A program made the position numbers and the translations under genes. Under the pieces are notes generated by a model. The model saw only the letters and a list, made by a program, of their open reading frames with translations, had not been told where the DNA came from and did not search any database. From positions 228,683,739 to 228,747,738 of the forward strand of contig NC_133656.1 in assembly GCF_009905375.1 (NCBI RefSeq): 64,000 nt of DNA, in the 5' to 3' direction. This DNA is from Apium graveolens (Eukaryota; Streptophyta; Magnoliopsida; Apiales; Apiaceae). Shown piece by piece: positions 13,485 through 25,331 of this stretch. The number at the start of each line of letters is the position of its first letter. Position 1 is the first letter of the stretch.

Positions 13485-14093
13485 TTGAATTGGAGATGAT
13501 TTAGATAGCTCCCCCTTAGGAGTACTACCCTCAAACCTATCAGTCTGTTAAGACTGTTTTGCGCATGAAAGTGCATTAGTGATATTCATGAAAAGCTGAT
13601 AAGTTTCCATGTTTGTGATACTATGTTTCTTTTCTCAAACCACAAAACAACTGAAGAACATTTTGGGGGTTATGTCCTTTTGTAAAACAGGTTCCTTTTG
13701 AGAGTTAACTGAGTGGGATTGTGTTTGAGTTTGTGTTTGTGTTGCCGTGCTTAGGTGAACTGCAGTTTGGCTTTGAAATGTTTTAGCTGCAGTTTTAGCA
13801 CCAATACATATGGATAGATTATCTGAATTCCTTGTTGTTGTCTGAGAAGATTGCGTAGGACCTGTAATGCATTGAACAAAAGTATCTTTTTGGAGTTTCT
13901 TTAGACAAATACATTGTAAGATATTTTAGTTTCAAGCATTATTACAGAGAAGACAATATTCAATACAGATATAAGCACATAGGAATCATTACACAAATAA
14001 GAGAATGTTTAAAGAAGAATTTGGATTTTCATTAATAATGGAAACAGAGTACATTAAGACATAGATTCAACAAGTAAATCCTAATCCTAACTA

Positions 14094-14486
14094 CTATAGT
14101 TTAGGCTTCTTCTTCTCTACCTCCAACCTCCTTGCCCTGCGCGGGTAAGCTCTGGACATGGAGTGTGCAAGAGAAATGATTCTCTCCTGCAACTCCAAAG
14201 CAGCAAGGCGTTGCTGCTCAACTACTCTTGCACGTCTCTCCCGCTCGAGAGAGACTTCCATCTCAAAGAAAAGGATGTTGAGTTGATCATCCCATGAGAG
14301 TTCATCAAATATCTCTCTTGGAATATCAAAGGGGCTACAAATAACCCCCCTGAGATGGACACGGAGTCCGAAGTGATCAAAGTAAACTTGGTCTTCATCT
14401 AAATGATGAACAGGCTGATAAGCTCCATGAATAAGTATGTAAAAGACTGGGGCATCCATTTGAGTGAGAGAGAGAAAGATGAACAT
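14094..14486 (-). CDS. Accessory ORF of the SIRE-like element
   Basis: An open frame of up to 130 codons; a second Met at 14459 (MDAPVFYIL) would give about 121. The product has a hydrophobic start, an acidic middle and a basic, heptad-like C-terminal part rich in E, R and Q that ends in a Lys/Arg cluster (EVEKKKPKL). This suggests a coiled coil and perhaps nucleic-acid binding. It lies between pol and the 3' LTR on the pol strand, where SIRE/Maximus elements carry an additional, sometimes env-like, ORF. No envelope features such as a signal peptide or transmembrane anchor are seen. I do not recognise a family. Confidence 0.4.
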   Translation of the reverse strand: MFIFLSLTQMDAPVFYILIHGAYQPVHHLDEDQVYFDHFGLRVHLRGVICSPFDIPREIFDELSWDDQLNILFFEMEVSLERERRARVVEQQRLAALELQERIISLAHSMSRAYPRRARRLEVEKKKPKL

Positions 14487-15109
14487 GAGGTGAGTTTGAA
14501 ATCAGATGTTTGTTGAGAATAAGAGAGTGATGAATGATAGAGAGTGAAGCGTTTTAATTTATAGAGGGAGTAATGATAAAAACCAATAGACTCTTGAGTT
14601 GCCCGGATAATAAGAGTAATAATCACATAAGCATACTTGACAGTTAGAAATGACTAGTTACTATTCCCCATGCAAGTACTCAAAAATATTAGTTCACTAT
14701 TTAGAATAACCGTTCCCCATGCAAGTAAACAAGTACTCCCTACATAAAAGTAACTACTCCAATCAGCATATAGTCAAATAATTTAACCACTATCAGCATA
14801 CTCAAAACATCACAAATAATGTACTAGTCTACTAACATTAGACTAACCTATTTCCACATAAACAAGAAATCACATAAGCATGTAAATGTGTCAATAAGTC
14901 CGAGAAATTAGAGACAAAGTATGTCAAAAGTATTTTTCTGAACATAATTTATGAATTAAATTTGTTCAGTTTTTCATACTTTTTGCTTCTTTTGATCTGT
15001 TATTTATTAACTTCATATACTGAGGATATGAATTAATAAATACTCAGTTTACTTAGAATTTTGAGAAATTCCAAGTTAAAATAATCGAGAAATCTGGGTA
15101 TTTATAGTG

Positions 15110-15605
15110 AAAGTAGATGACTTGTCGAGAAGTCAAAAATAGACATTTGGAGTTGTCTATCGAGAAGTCATTTTGAGAAATGAAGTACATGTCGAGAAGT
15201 CATTTTAAATGACTCTTATAGAGAACTCAAACTTGATTTATCGAAATGTCAAATAAATACCCAGTTTGTCCCCAAAAATGGACTGAAGTAATTCTAACTT
15301 TTACTTGAATAAATTCAAAATAAAATTATAATGCATTTTCCAAAAGTATTTTATCAAAATAATCTATCAATTTAAATTATCTCAGTTCTGAATTATTGAT
15401 AAGTTAAAGTTTGTACTTATAGAGAACTCTGTGAATGAATAATACTAGAGAACTCTACAAGGACTTATTGATAAGTCATTTTGAACCTATCGAGAAGTCA
15501 CTCGAGAAGTCAGTAAGTTGACTTATCAAAGACTCACTCGAGAAGTCCTAAAATGACTTGTCGAGAAGTCAATTTATACTTATCGAGAACTCAGTTCTCT
15601 AGATA
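15110..15605. repeat. Cluster of short palindromic GACTTNTCGAGAAGTC motifs
   Basis: A dozen or more copies of variants of GACTTGTCGAGAAGTC and TATCGAGAACTC occur in two groups (15116-15250 and 15415-15605). The motif is an inverted repeat (GACTT...AAGTC) around a TCGA core. The same motif family fills the element's LTR. Confidence 0.6.
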
Positions 15606-15840
15606 CTTTTGGTTATTGTAATTCTGCCTTGAGTTAATTTTACATATTAAGAATGTAAATTAACAACTAAGCGGTTTACTCAGAATTTGAAAAATTCCAA
15701 GTTAATTGAATTTGAAAAAGAAATATGCAGAGATTTCTGAAATTTATATAATTCATATTTCAGTTAATTTCCAATTTAATCAAATTAACTTTGATTTACT
15801 GGATATTAATCTGCTGCAAAACATTAGCTGAGTTCTTGCC

Positions 15841-17960
15841 TTAGGATGAAGAATTGAGCATTCCAATTTCACTTACAAGTCTAGTGAAAGTTGCTTCATC
15901 CAAAGGTTTTGTAAAAATGTCAGCTAGTTGTTTTTCTGTTGGTACAAAAATGAGCTCAATGGTACCATTAGTAGCATGTTCTCTAATAAAATGGTACCTC
16001 ACATCAATGTGCTTTGTCCTAGAATGATTAACTGGATTAGCTACTATAGATATAACACTAGTATTGTCACACATGATAGGAATTTTGTGTAACACTAGGC
16101 CATAATCCATTAGCTGATTTCTAATCCAAAGCACTTGAGCATAACAACTTCCTTCAGCTATGTATTCAGCTTCAGCTGTAGAAGTTGATACAAATTGTTG
16201 TTTCTTGCTTTGTCCAAGAAATTGACAGCTTCCACTGGTACTCTTTCTATCAACCCTGCATTCAGTAAAATCTGCATCTATGTATCCAACAGCTTCAAAA
16301 CCAGTTCCCTTAGGATACCATAATCCCAAGTTTGAAGTTCCCTTCAAATATCTGAAAATCCTCTTTACAGTCATCAAATGTGATTCTTTTGGATTAGCTT
16401 AAAATCTTGTACATAGACATGTTGCAAACATGATGTCTGGTCTGCTGGCTGTTAAGTAAAGTAATGATCCAATCATCCCTCTTTAGTTTGAGATATCTAC
16501 ACTCTTGCCCTTTTTATCTTCATCCAACTTTGATGCTGTAGACATAGGTGTAGATGCAGGTGAACAATCAACCATTCCAAACATTTTCAAAAGATCCTTG
16601 ACATATTTAGTTTGGCTGATGAAGATACCATCACTTCTTTGGTTGACTTGAAGTCCAAGGAAGTAACTTAGTTCCCCTATCATACTCATTTCATATTCAC
16701 TTTGCATAAGCTTGGAGAATCTTTGGCACATCTTCTCATTAGTAGAACCAAAGATGATATCATCTACATAGATATGAACTAGGATCATATCTTCACCATA
16801 TTTCTTGTAGAAGAGAGTCTCGTTTATGGTTCCTCTAGTAAAACCATGCTTCAATAGAAAATCTGATAGTGTGTCATACCAAGCTCTAGGTGCCTGTTTT
16901 AGTCCATATAGAGCCTTGAGTAACTTATACACAAAGTTAGGAAATTTTGGATCCTCAAAGCCAGGAGGCTGTTGCACATAAACTTCTTCTTCTAGCTCAC
17001 CATTCAGAAAGGCACTTTTGACATCCATTTGATACACTTTAAAATTTGAATGTGCAACAAATGCTAGAAAAAATCTTATGGCTTCAAGTATTGCAACAGA
17101 AGAAAAAGTTTCATCATAATCAATCCCTTCTTCTTGTGAGTAGCCTATTGCAACCAACCTTGCTTTGTTTCTGGTAACTATACCATTTTCATCCATTTTG
17201 TTCCTGAACACCCATTTTGTTCCAATAATGCTTCTGTTTTTTGGTGCATAAACTAACTTCCAGACTTTGCTTCTTTCAAACTGATTCAGCTCTTCCTGCA
17301 TGGCAGATATCCAGTCAGGATCCAGCAGAGCTTCATCAATTTTCTTAGGCTCTACTTGAGACAGAGAACATGCATGTAGGCACTCATTAGCAATTGCACT
17401 TCTAGTCCTCACACCAGCAGTAGGATCACCAATAATTGCTTATCTGGAGTGACTTCTATCCCACTTCCTAGTGTGAGTTTGTTGACTTGTGCCTTCATCA
17501 TTTTCTCCATTATTGGTATGACTGGTAGATTTATCTTCTCTTTCTCCCCATGAGTTTGTGCTATCAAGTTCAGGTGTTTGAGATGAGCTTCCATTACCAT
17601 GATTTTCCTGTTCAGTAGACTCTTCATTCATCATTTATTGTGCATTAACTTCATCTTCTCCATCAAAATCACTATCAATGTTGAGGTTTTCAAATGCAAG
17701 GGCTTCAACTACATTATCATCAAGGCATTCCAAGCCTGAACACTTGTCATCGTCAAATGTCACATTTGTGCTTTCCATAATCTTCTTTTGATCAATCACA
17801 TAGACTTTGTAGGCTGTTCTTTCCAGTGAATATCCCAGAAAAATTGCTTCAAAGACCTTTGAGTCAAATTTTCCCACATATTCAGAATTGTCTTTCAAAA
17901 TGTAACACTTGCTTCTAAACAAATAAAGATGCTTTACAATAGGCTTTCTCTTGGACATGA
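15841..17960 (-). pseudogene. Copia pol remnant (integrase C-term, RT, RNase H)
   Basis: One minus-strand frame runs from about 17960 to 15841 and is broken by in-frame stops at about 17635, 17440, 16480 and 16378, with no frameshift. Recognisable parts in order: the integrase C-terminal segment (KFDSKVFEAIFLGYS), the linker before RT ([10 protein letters not shown]), RT with [36 protein letters not shown] and the catalytic YVDDIIF, then RNase H with the DADF...DRKSTSG block, STAEAEYIA and NHSRTKHIDVRYHFIREH, ending in the typical FTKPLDEATFTRL. Several residues between the SGSCQFLG and KKQ blocks are deleted. Three of the four stops look like CAA to TAA changes. The upstream half of integrase, protease and gag are absent. 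Confidence 0.9.
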
Positions 17961-18066
17961 TTGAGTACGATCTCCACCGCTCAAAATTTAGATACCGATG
18001 CAGAGAAAACGTAGTTAAAATTTCAGGATGATCCAACGGTTGAAACTCCGGGAATCGTAAAAACAA

Positions 18067-18260
18067 GTTTGGCTGATCTGTGCAGAAAATTTTCTGCGAA
18101 TTTTCAAGAAACTTTTGTTGTTGTAACGTAACTCTATCTATTTAATGATTCAACTAAACTTCCACGATCACTCTAAACCAAACTCTTGATACCATGTTAA
18201 CTTTAGAGATATAATACGAACATAAAATATTATTACAATCAACACGGAATTTATAATACA
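18067..18260 (-). mobile_element. 5' end fragment of another LTR element with Met-type PBS
   Basis: The minus strand contains TGGTATCAAGAG (18183-18194), close to the common copia primer-binding site TGGTATCAGAGC that pairs with initiator-Met tRNA. On its 3' side is leader-like sequence running to about 17960, where it joins the SIRE-like pol. On its 5' side lies what would be an LTR end (TCTCTAAAGTTAACA). That end does not match the terminus of the LTR at 11055, so this looks like a different element joined to the truncated one. Borders approximate. Confidence 0.4.
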
Positions 18261-18333
18261 TGTCCGAACTTATATAGAAAAACAATATAAGCTAAATACC
18301 GAAAATACCATAATATATATAATATAATGATAA

Positions 18334-18338
<5 letters not shown>

Positions 18339-18371
<33 letters not shown>
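18339..18371. repeat. (TA)n microsatellite
   Basis: An uninterrupted TA dinucleotide run of about 16 units within AT-rich sequence. Confidence 0.9.
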
Positions 18372-18373
<2 letters not shown>

Positions 18374-18925
18374 TAATAATAAAATCACTTGTATGTCATT
18401 TATTTAATTTAAATCATAAATTACTTATTTTAGGATTTATCAAACGCGCACTAAATTTGTAGTCACTTACATTAAGTAATAGCCAAAGACGTGGGTTACA
18501 AGAGTAATTATTTATCAAATAGCAGAACAAAACAAAGTTCAAACATTGAGAACAAGCAAAGTTGTCAAAATTTGGCAAAACGCAATTATGATTATTATGT
18601 AAAGAACCTGATTCTCTCAACAGACAAGAAGTGACAACTACAAACTCAGCTTCTATTTAGGACTTAAATAATTTATAAAAACAAAGTTTATTTTTCCTAA
18701 TAATATTCTACAACTATGAACTATAGTCTGAGGCAAGGGCTAGAATGAGTACGTTGTTTTTAAATCAACAAACTAACCACATGCACATTTTCATTTAACA
18801 GGTCGCAGACATGGTTATATTTGACTTACCAAAAATGTAATACAGCATCTCCAATTTTATTAAATAATAAGTATTACAAGTTCCCCTTAATTTTATATTT
18901 TTTAAATTATTTGATAAAGATTAGT
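18372..18925. other. Intergenic, no gene seen
   Basis: AT-rich sequence with a single short ORF lacking any recognisable feature. Nothing else can be supported. Confidence 0.45.
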
Positions 18926-18935
18926 GATAAGTTAG

Positions 18936-19213
18936 GGTAAAAAACCAAAATATCTACCATTTGAGGTTTGGTGCCCAAAATAGCATTTGACGGGAGGGAG
19001 TGCTCAATTTATCCATTGAATACGTATTAATTCTGTTTTTTAAAAATAAACAGTGAATACGCATGTCAGATATGCGTATTCTTTGCAAAAAAATTTAAAA
19101 ACAGAATACGCATCTATAAAATGTGCAGTTCGTCGGTATTTTGGGCAATTCTTCTGCCGGTAGGTATTCTGGGCACTTGAAATTGGAAAGTGGTGTATTT
19201 TGAGTATTCTTTC
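18936..19213. mobile_element. Mutator-like MITE with 10 bp target duplication
   Basis: A 278 bp segment flanked by perfect direct repeats GATAAGTTAG (18926-18935 and 19214-19223). Its ends are imperfect inverted repeats of about 45 bp: left CCAAAATATCTACCATTTGA and GTGCCCAAAATA, right (complement) TCAAAATACACCACTTTCC and GTGCCCAGAATA. A 9-11 bp target duplication is diagnostic of Mutator-like elements. The middle holds the hairpin arms GAATACGCAT and ATGCGTATTC. No transposase coding. Confidence 0.78.
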
Positions 19214-19223
19214 GATAAGTTAG

Positions 19224-20044
19224 CTCCAAATATTATAAAGATATATATATATATATATTTGGTAATTCATTAAACAAATAATGTTTTCAACGCTTACTCA
19301 GAGATAAATGAATAATGTTAATAAGAAAATAAAATGTATAATCTCAAAATATTCTTTGAAGTATATAAAAAATATAGTCGAGAATAACATTATAATTGTT
19401 AGTATGGTCAACAAATATAGTTGAATTTGGCCTTTGGTGTTGTGAAGAAGGTCCAAAAAAGGTGGGGTGGCTAAAACGGACTATCCCAAGTACCCACCCT
19501 CCTACCTTCTCCCTCTTCCTATTTTACCGGTTATAAAATACAAATTATACATTAATATTTTCGTATTGTAAAATTGTACACGATGAAATATAATACCAAT
19601 AATAATTTTGAAAAAACATAACTGGGCATGCGACAATGGAAGTAAATTATATATCCAAATTACAAACATAGTTTTAGACCACATGTTCGAATTACTCACC
19701 TAAGATGTTGATAAATTTCTTAAAATAGTTAAAAAATTATAAACACGAATGTAATAACTGTTGTTTCAATCAAATATGCATCAAGATATATACGATTTGT
19801 AATTTAATGTGGCCTTGATAACGCAGTTTGTTCCCTATAACTAGTATGTTTAATTTAGTTTATTTTCTCTTTCGTGTATTATAAGGATAATATTCGAAAA
19901 TCGGTTATACTCGTTTACGTCTTTAAAATTTGAATAAATAACCAATTTTTCAAGTATTATTTTTTGGCTTCCGAGCTTTCTATCCCAAATACTCGCTTAA
20001 ATCCGAACGGATTCATATTCGATTTCCGAATGCTCATTCGAGTC
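19224..20044. other. Intergenic, no gene seen
   Basis: AT-rich sequence with an (AT)n run near 19240 just before this stretch's MITE flank. No coding or promoter features can be supported. Confidence 0.4.
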
Positions 20045-20154
20045 GACAAACTAAAAGGCTAAAACACACGGAAAAAGGAAAAAAATAAAATATACTCCCT
20101 CTCGGACAAACTAAAAGGCTAAAACACACGGAAAAATGAAGAAAATAAAATTTA

Positions 20155-20444
20155 CTCCCTCTATCCCTCCATGTTCTTTATATCGGGGGACGATGATTAC
20201 ACGCATTTTAAGTCTCCCGTAAAATATGGTTTCCGAAATAATTTTAAGTAATTTTTTTTATTAAATAAAAATATATTATTTAAATTTTTATACATAAAAA
20301 TAAAATTTTAAAAATAAATAATAGAATTATATTTTATAGCGGTCTTCAAATACGTATAAAGTATGAGTAAAAAGTATGTAAAGAAACGAGGGGACGGAGA
20401 GATTTGAGTAAAAAGTATGTAAAAAAATGAGGGGACGGAGAGAG
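20155..20444. mobile_element. Stowaway-like MITE upstream of CID gene A
   Basis: The left end CTCCCTCTATCCCTCC, next to a TA, and the right end GAGGGGACGGAGAGAG are the inverted termini typical of Stowaway (Tc1/mariner) MITEs, with AT-rich sequence between. Both ends are duplicated: a 60 bp unit (GACAAACTAAAAGG...) repeats at 20045 and 20105, and a 41 bp unit (GAGTAAAAAGTATGTAAA...) repeats at 20365 and 20406. The element lies about 320 bp before the gene A start codon, inside the likely promoter. Confidence 0.55.
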
Positions 20445-20767
20445 CATAAACTAAAGAAAACATGTACTTTGTTTTGGTTCTTTAATGTTTTTTTCTTAGT
20501 TTTGTATTTGTAAACCGAAGATCTTTATCTTTAGAAGAGGTAATGGGCATGCTTTAATTAAACTCAATTTTGGCAGGTATGTTTCCTCACTTCTCATCTT
20601 GCTTTCAATTATTCATTTCTATATAAATATACTAATTTTACACATGTTTTCTGATAAAGTTTGAGTCTTTTTGTTGTTTTGTTGTTCTTTTTTTCAAGAA
20701 ATTTGTGGGTTTGATCGGATATTTAATTTTCTTTACAGGAACTAAAAATTTCATCAAGAAATTGATC

Positions 20768-23700
20768 ATGGCAGTTGTTGAAAATGCTGGGTTTAATGTT
20801 GATAACTCGTTGAATCGGACTGAGTCACTCGTTCAAACCGAGTTCGATCAGTCTAAATCTAACCACGGCGCCGGAAATACTATTTTCCGGTCAACTGATC
20901 GGAATAATCAGCTGAGTAATGGTGGGTCTGGAACTGAGCTGAAGAGTTCAGTTAAGGAGCTGAGTCATAACTTTAATGGTGATGGTGGGCCCCATCAGAT
21001 GAATGGTGGGGATGATTTGAGGATGAATAATAATCATGACGATGATGATGGTGGAGAAGGGTTTAAGAAAGAGATGAGGGATTTGGAGGAAATGTTGTCG
21101 AAATTGAACCCGATGGCAAAAGAATTTGTTCCCCCTTCTTTTGTTAATAATTATGGTCCAATTTTGCAGAACTCAGTACCTCAGTTTGGTTTTATTGCTG
21201 ATGGGAATTTTTTAGTGCATACTAATTCTCCTGTTGCAGCTGGAGGAAATTCCGCGAGACGGGTATGAAGAAAGTTTTGATCTTTTTAAGTTATGTGCTG
21301 GTTATGCTTGATTTGATTTCAAATTATAAGTTCTTGATTGTTGTAGCCTCTTAATTAATGAATGGATCTTGAAGATTTAGTGAAGTTTCTATATTAGTTG
21401 TTGAACATTTTTTCCCTTTAAGGATTATGCTAAAGTTTTTTTTTTGATTGTGCAGTCGTCAGTATGGGGTGAATTAATTATGTAATTTTATGTGCAGAAG
21501 AAGATTGGGAATAATCATGGGAAACGAAGGATGAATAGTAGAACTAGTATGGCTCAGAGGGAGGAGGTGATCAAGAGGACCGTTTATGTTTCTGACATTG
21601 ATCATCAGGTGAAAAATTATCCTAATTGTTGGGCAATAGTATCTCAGGGTTTAGTTTTAGTAAGTTATGTTGTTTAACAACTTTTTTGTTGCATGGGTGT
21701 TAGGTTACTGAAGAGCAACTTGCAGCTCTCTTTATTAGCTGTGGGCAGGTAGCAAATACCTAATATGTGATAAATCTCATGCAATTGACATTAATACATG
21801 CTAATAAAGGATTATTTCTATAATTAAAATCCCGAAATGTTTTTTTTTGTATACAAGGTTGTCGATTGTCGCATCTGCGGTGACCCAAATTCTGTTCTTC
21901 GCTTTGCATTTGTCGAGTTCACTGATGAGGGTAAGCTTATAAAAATTACTTTGGCATTTGTGCTGTTGAATTAGGTTCTCATATTTTATTGTTTGTTATG
22001 CTGCGTGTGCAGATGGTGCAAGAAACGCTTTAAGTCTTGCAGGCACAATGCTTGGTTTTTATCCGGTCAGGGTGCTGCCTTCGAAAACTGCAATTGCACC
22101 TGTTAACCCTACATTTTTGCCAAGGGTAAGTATCTAAGTTCACTGTCTCATAATAATTTTCATCACTATTCCGTTCTTAAATATAATCAGAGATATGCAA
22201 CTGAGAGGCAGAGTTATAATCAATTATTTCCTTTTGCGATGTCTTTTTTAGTCTGAAGACGAAAGGGAGATGTGCGCAAGGACAATTTACTGTACAAATA
22301 TAGATAAGAAGGTTATTTAGAATACATATAATTTCTTGTTTGGTTGGTTGAGAGCTTTGAAAGGATTCATTTACCATCACCATGATTGTTTCTTCCAGGT
22401 TACTCAAGCAGATGTCAAGCTCTTTTTTGAAACCGTCTGTGGGGAGGTTTGTGACTTTTTGAAGTTGCTCTTGTTCTTAAATTTATAACTGTCTTAACTA
22501 AACTTCTTGTCATCTATAGGTTCTTCGCTTGAGGCTGCTTGGAGACTATCACCATTCAACTCGTATTGCATTTGTGGAGTTTGTGATGGTAAGTAAAATG
22601 TTGTGCTCGATATCTAAGGAGATCCATATTGCAATTATGCTTTATATAGTAAGTACGTGGCTTAGTTGTCTCTAAAGTAATTGACTATTTGGTAACTGAG
22701 TTGACTTGAAAAAAGTATTACATGTATGGTTCTCCATAATATATCGAATTTGCCTCCTGGTGAGATTGTTTTGAGTTAGATATTCATTTGTCATATAAAT
22801 CATACTTCTATTCTGAGCAGAAAGGAGAACAGTCTCAAATCAGGCAGGTGATTTCGGTAAGCATTACTGAGCCAGGGCAAGTTAATTTAACCATTTGTTT
22901 AAAACTGTGTTTGGTTCTTTAATTAATTCCGAATAAGAAATTAAATTAATGAAAATGTTTGTCATTAGATTTTATTTTTATAATTTGTTCACGTCCTTGT
23001 GCATAATTTGGGTAAGATCCAAGGATCTAAAATTGTAAAATAGGTTTCTCTTTTTAAAGAGGTAGCGACAATCTGCTGTGGAGAAAGATTGTCTCATTCT
23101 AATAGCTGGCTTTAGTTCGTGCTAGCTTGCTTGGGATTCTCAATATATTATTTAGATTTGATTCGACGCTTCTGCTGGATCTGTAACTAGATTACAGAAA
23201 CTATCAAACTATTTATTAACAACATGTGGTTTAGGGAAACTGAAATTCAAGATTTAAACAAAACTCTTGCCTAGTGCAGTAAAACATTTGGATAAAATAT
23301 TTGGTGGAAGGAAAGTATTATAATAAAACAAGCACAACGCAAGCATAGCGGGGGACTAAATATAGCATCTGTAACTAAAAAGATTTTAGTTAAATTTTAT
23401 TATGCTTTGTATGGACGGACTAACGAATAGTTTAAACAACAGTACTAACCAAAAATGAGAATGTTATCAATCAGATTACACTAATGAATAATAATGGCTC
23501 TGGCTGCCCAATTATATTCTAATAATGTAAACAGATAATCACTTCTTGTAAGTTTTACCATGCACTGATTAGTACTAGCATAATACAAGTCTTTAAATTT
23601 GTAGAAAGTAAAAACTCTTTTTTAGTAATGAGGATCTACACCAATATGAAGATGTCCACAGTGGTTTATTCCCTTATATAGGGTTGTTGATATTACATGT

Positions 23701-24482
23701 TTGCAGAATTTACACGTATCAATATCATAAATATGGTTGCCGCAAGTTTGTCAACGCTGATGAACTATGAAGTTCATGTTACTATGGGGGATTTTATGGT
23801 CCAATAAGACATTAATAACCCTCCTCCCCGAATCATTTTCAAACTCGAACCATCCTTCTAATACATGCACAAACTCATCTGATTCAGCAAGTGGCATAGG
23901 TTTAATGTTCCAATCATGCATCCTAATTCCTAATCATTTCATCATTTCTAACTTTTAAGTCTATTTTTTTATTGATGCATATAAACATTTAAGCAATAAA
24001 ATTTCAGATGTACATTCAAAATGTCTAGACGGTAACAAATGTGTATTTTGTGGTTTAGATTGCAAATATATCTTGATGGCAAACTAATTGGACTTTTATA
24101 GTTCATTGTTCACGTACTTCTTATAGCCATAGTCTAATTTAATAATCATTGTGCTTATTGAATAAGTTTTGTAAGATGGACATCTTTGTGTTATGTTCTT
24201 TAGCATGTGACTATAATTGCCGATGAGAAAGATATCATAATAATTGTATGTAAATTCATGCAGGCTGAGAGTGCAATTGCAGCCCTTAACTGTAGTGGTG
24301 TTGTCATGGGATCATTGCCAATAAGGTTAGTTATCTACTTATCCTAGTTTTGTGATTCTGCTCCCCATTCCCATTTCTTTTCCCTTTCTAAATCAGAGTG
24401 GGCTCTGGCCAATGTGTCATGCAGGATAAGCCCGTCAAAGACACCTGTCAGGCAACGCATTTCCCGCCCTGCAGCACACTAA
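20768..24482 (+). CDS. CID-type PAM2/two-RRM protein, gene A
   Basis: Predicted 377 aa PABP-interacting RNA-binding protein of the Arabidopsis CID8-CID13 family. Exons: 20768-21262, 21498-21608, 21704-21748, 21858-21930, 22013-22125, 22252-22311, 22399-22446, 22520-22588, 24264-24325, 24425-24482; all introns are GT-AG and the frame closes exactly. The PAM2 motif (SKLNPMAKEFVPP, core L113-F120) should bind the MLLE domain of poly(A)-binding protein. A basic patch (GKRR, about 174-177) precedes RRM1 (RNP2 VYVSDI 194-199, RNP1 RFAFVEF 232-238). RRM2 has IYCTNI 291-296 and RIAFVEF 330-336. The N-terminus is acidic and low in complexity. A noncoding exon ending about 20576 (TTTTGGCAG) and a 5' UTR intron precede the start; that exon holds the minimal uORF ATGGGCATGCTTTAA. 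The start is chosen at MAVVENAG because the two paralogues share it. Intron 8 is 1.7 kb. Family role: mRNA translation or stability control; the exact target is unknown. Confidence 0.93.
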
Positions 24483-25331
24483 GTCTGCAATCTAAATCAA
24501 TTTTCTGCTGATGAAATCTACATATATATACATAGATATGGAGATACTTTTAAGGTGCATTTGTCCATTGCTGCGGCCGGTATCTCCATATAATAGGGTT
24601 CTTTATGAAGTTTGTTCAACACGTAGAGTTGGATGAAATTTCAAGGCTACACCTAGATTGGTTATGCTGCATGTTAAGCTGAACTTGGTAGGTCTCAAAG
24701 TGTTATGCTTTTGGATTTCTAACACGAACTCTTTGGAAGTCTATGTTCCTCGGATATTACCAAACTTACATTATCAATGATCATGTATTTGGGATGCATT
24801 TCTTATTTCTTCACTGTTTTTAATATGTAGTTATATATTGTTTCCAGCGAGTCCATGTACACAAGTGCTTGAAATCCTATAACCGTGAGGGATTTAAGGG
24901 TGCTAAGAGCCTCGTAGGTTTGAGAGAGTCCGACCAGAAGAGCTACTAGTAAAGGCGTTGGTGGAAATGTCTAGTTTACTTTCTCTAATTTTTAAACATC
25001 CCTGCAAACAAAGAAACCAAATCAAATCTACAGAGTCGAGATGTTGGGGGAATGTTTATGTTTCCCTGCAAACAAATAAACTAAACTAAACCTACGTAGT
25101 CGAGATGTTGGTGGAAATGTTTATGTTTAGTGAGTGTTCTGTTCTATATCTACTCACAAGGGAAAATAGGCGAAGATCAGTGTGAGAGAGGCATCAGGCA
25201 TTAGTCTCTTTATGAAATGTTATGACAGGCACTAAAAATATCAGCGAACACAAAAGTTCATGGAAAAAAGAAATAATATTTTGAATTTTTTTGAGGTAGA
25301 ACTTGTAAGATCATAATGAAGCTGAGAGTTT
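24483..25331 (+). other. Gene A 3' flank
   Basis: No second gene. Sequence at about 24600-24900 (ATGCTGCATGTTAAGCTGAA, TCTCAAAGTGTTATGCTTTT) recurs behind gene B (about 30560-30800) and more loosely behind gene C (about 38340-38560). It is therefore 3' UTR or downstream DNA included in the tandem duplication unit. Confidence 0.6.

Larger units (their letters stand above)
11055..17960 (-). mobile_element. Truncated SIRE-like Ty1/copia retrotransposon
   Basis: Minus-strand order: C-terminal integrase, RT, RNase H (about 17960-15841), a long post-pol region with extra ORFs (15840-12526), a polypurine tract, then the 3' LTR (12511-11055). A long region between pol and the 3' LTR is characteristic of SIRE/Maximus copia elements. 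The 5' LTR, gag, protease and the integrase core are missing: homology stops near 17960, in the integrase C-terminal domain, where unrelated sequence begins. Pol carries several in-frame stops, so the copy is dead. The five bases before the LTR are GAGAA; the partner target duplication is lost. Confidence 0.82.

Noticed and set aside
22177..22407. Minus-strand ORF over gene A exons
   Set aside because: Antisense shadow of exon 6 and neighbouring introns.
22821..22850. Possible extra exon (AAAGGAGAACAGTCTC) in intron 8 of gene A
   Set aside because: Including it would separate the conserved FVEFVM-AESAIAAL junction seen in all three paralogues.
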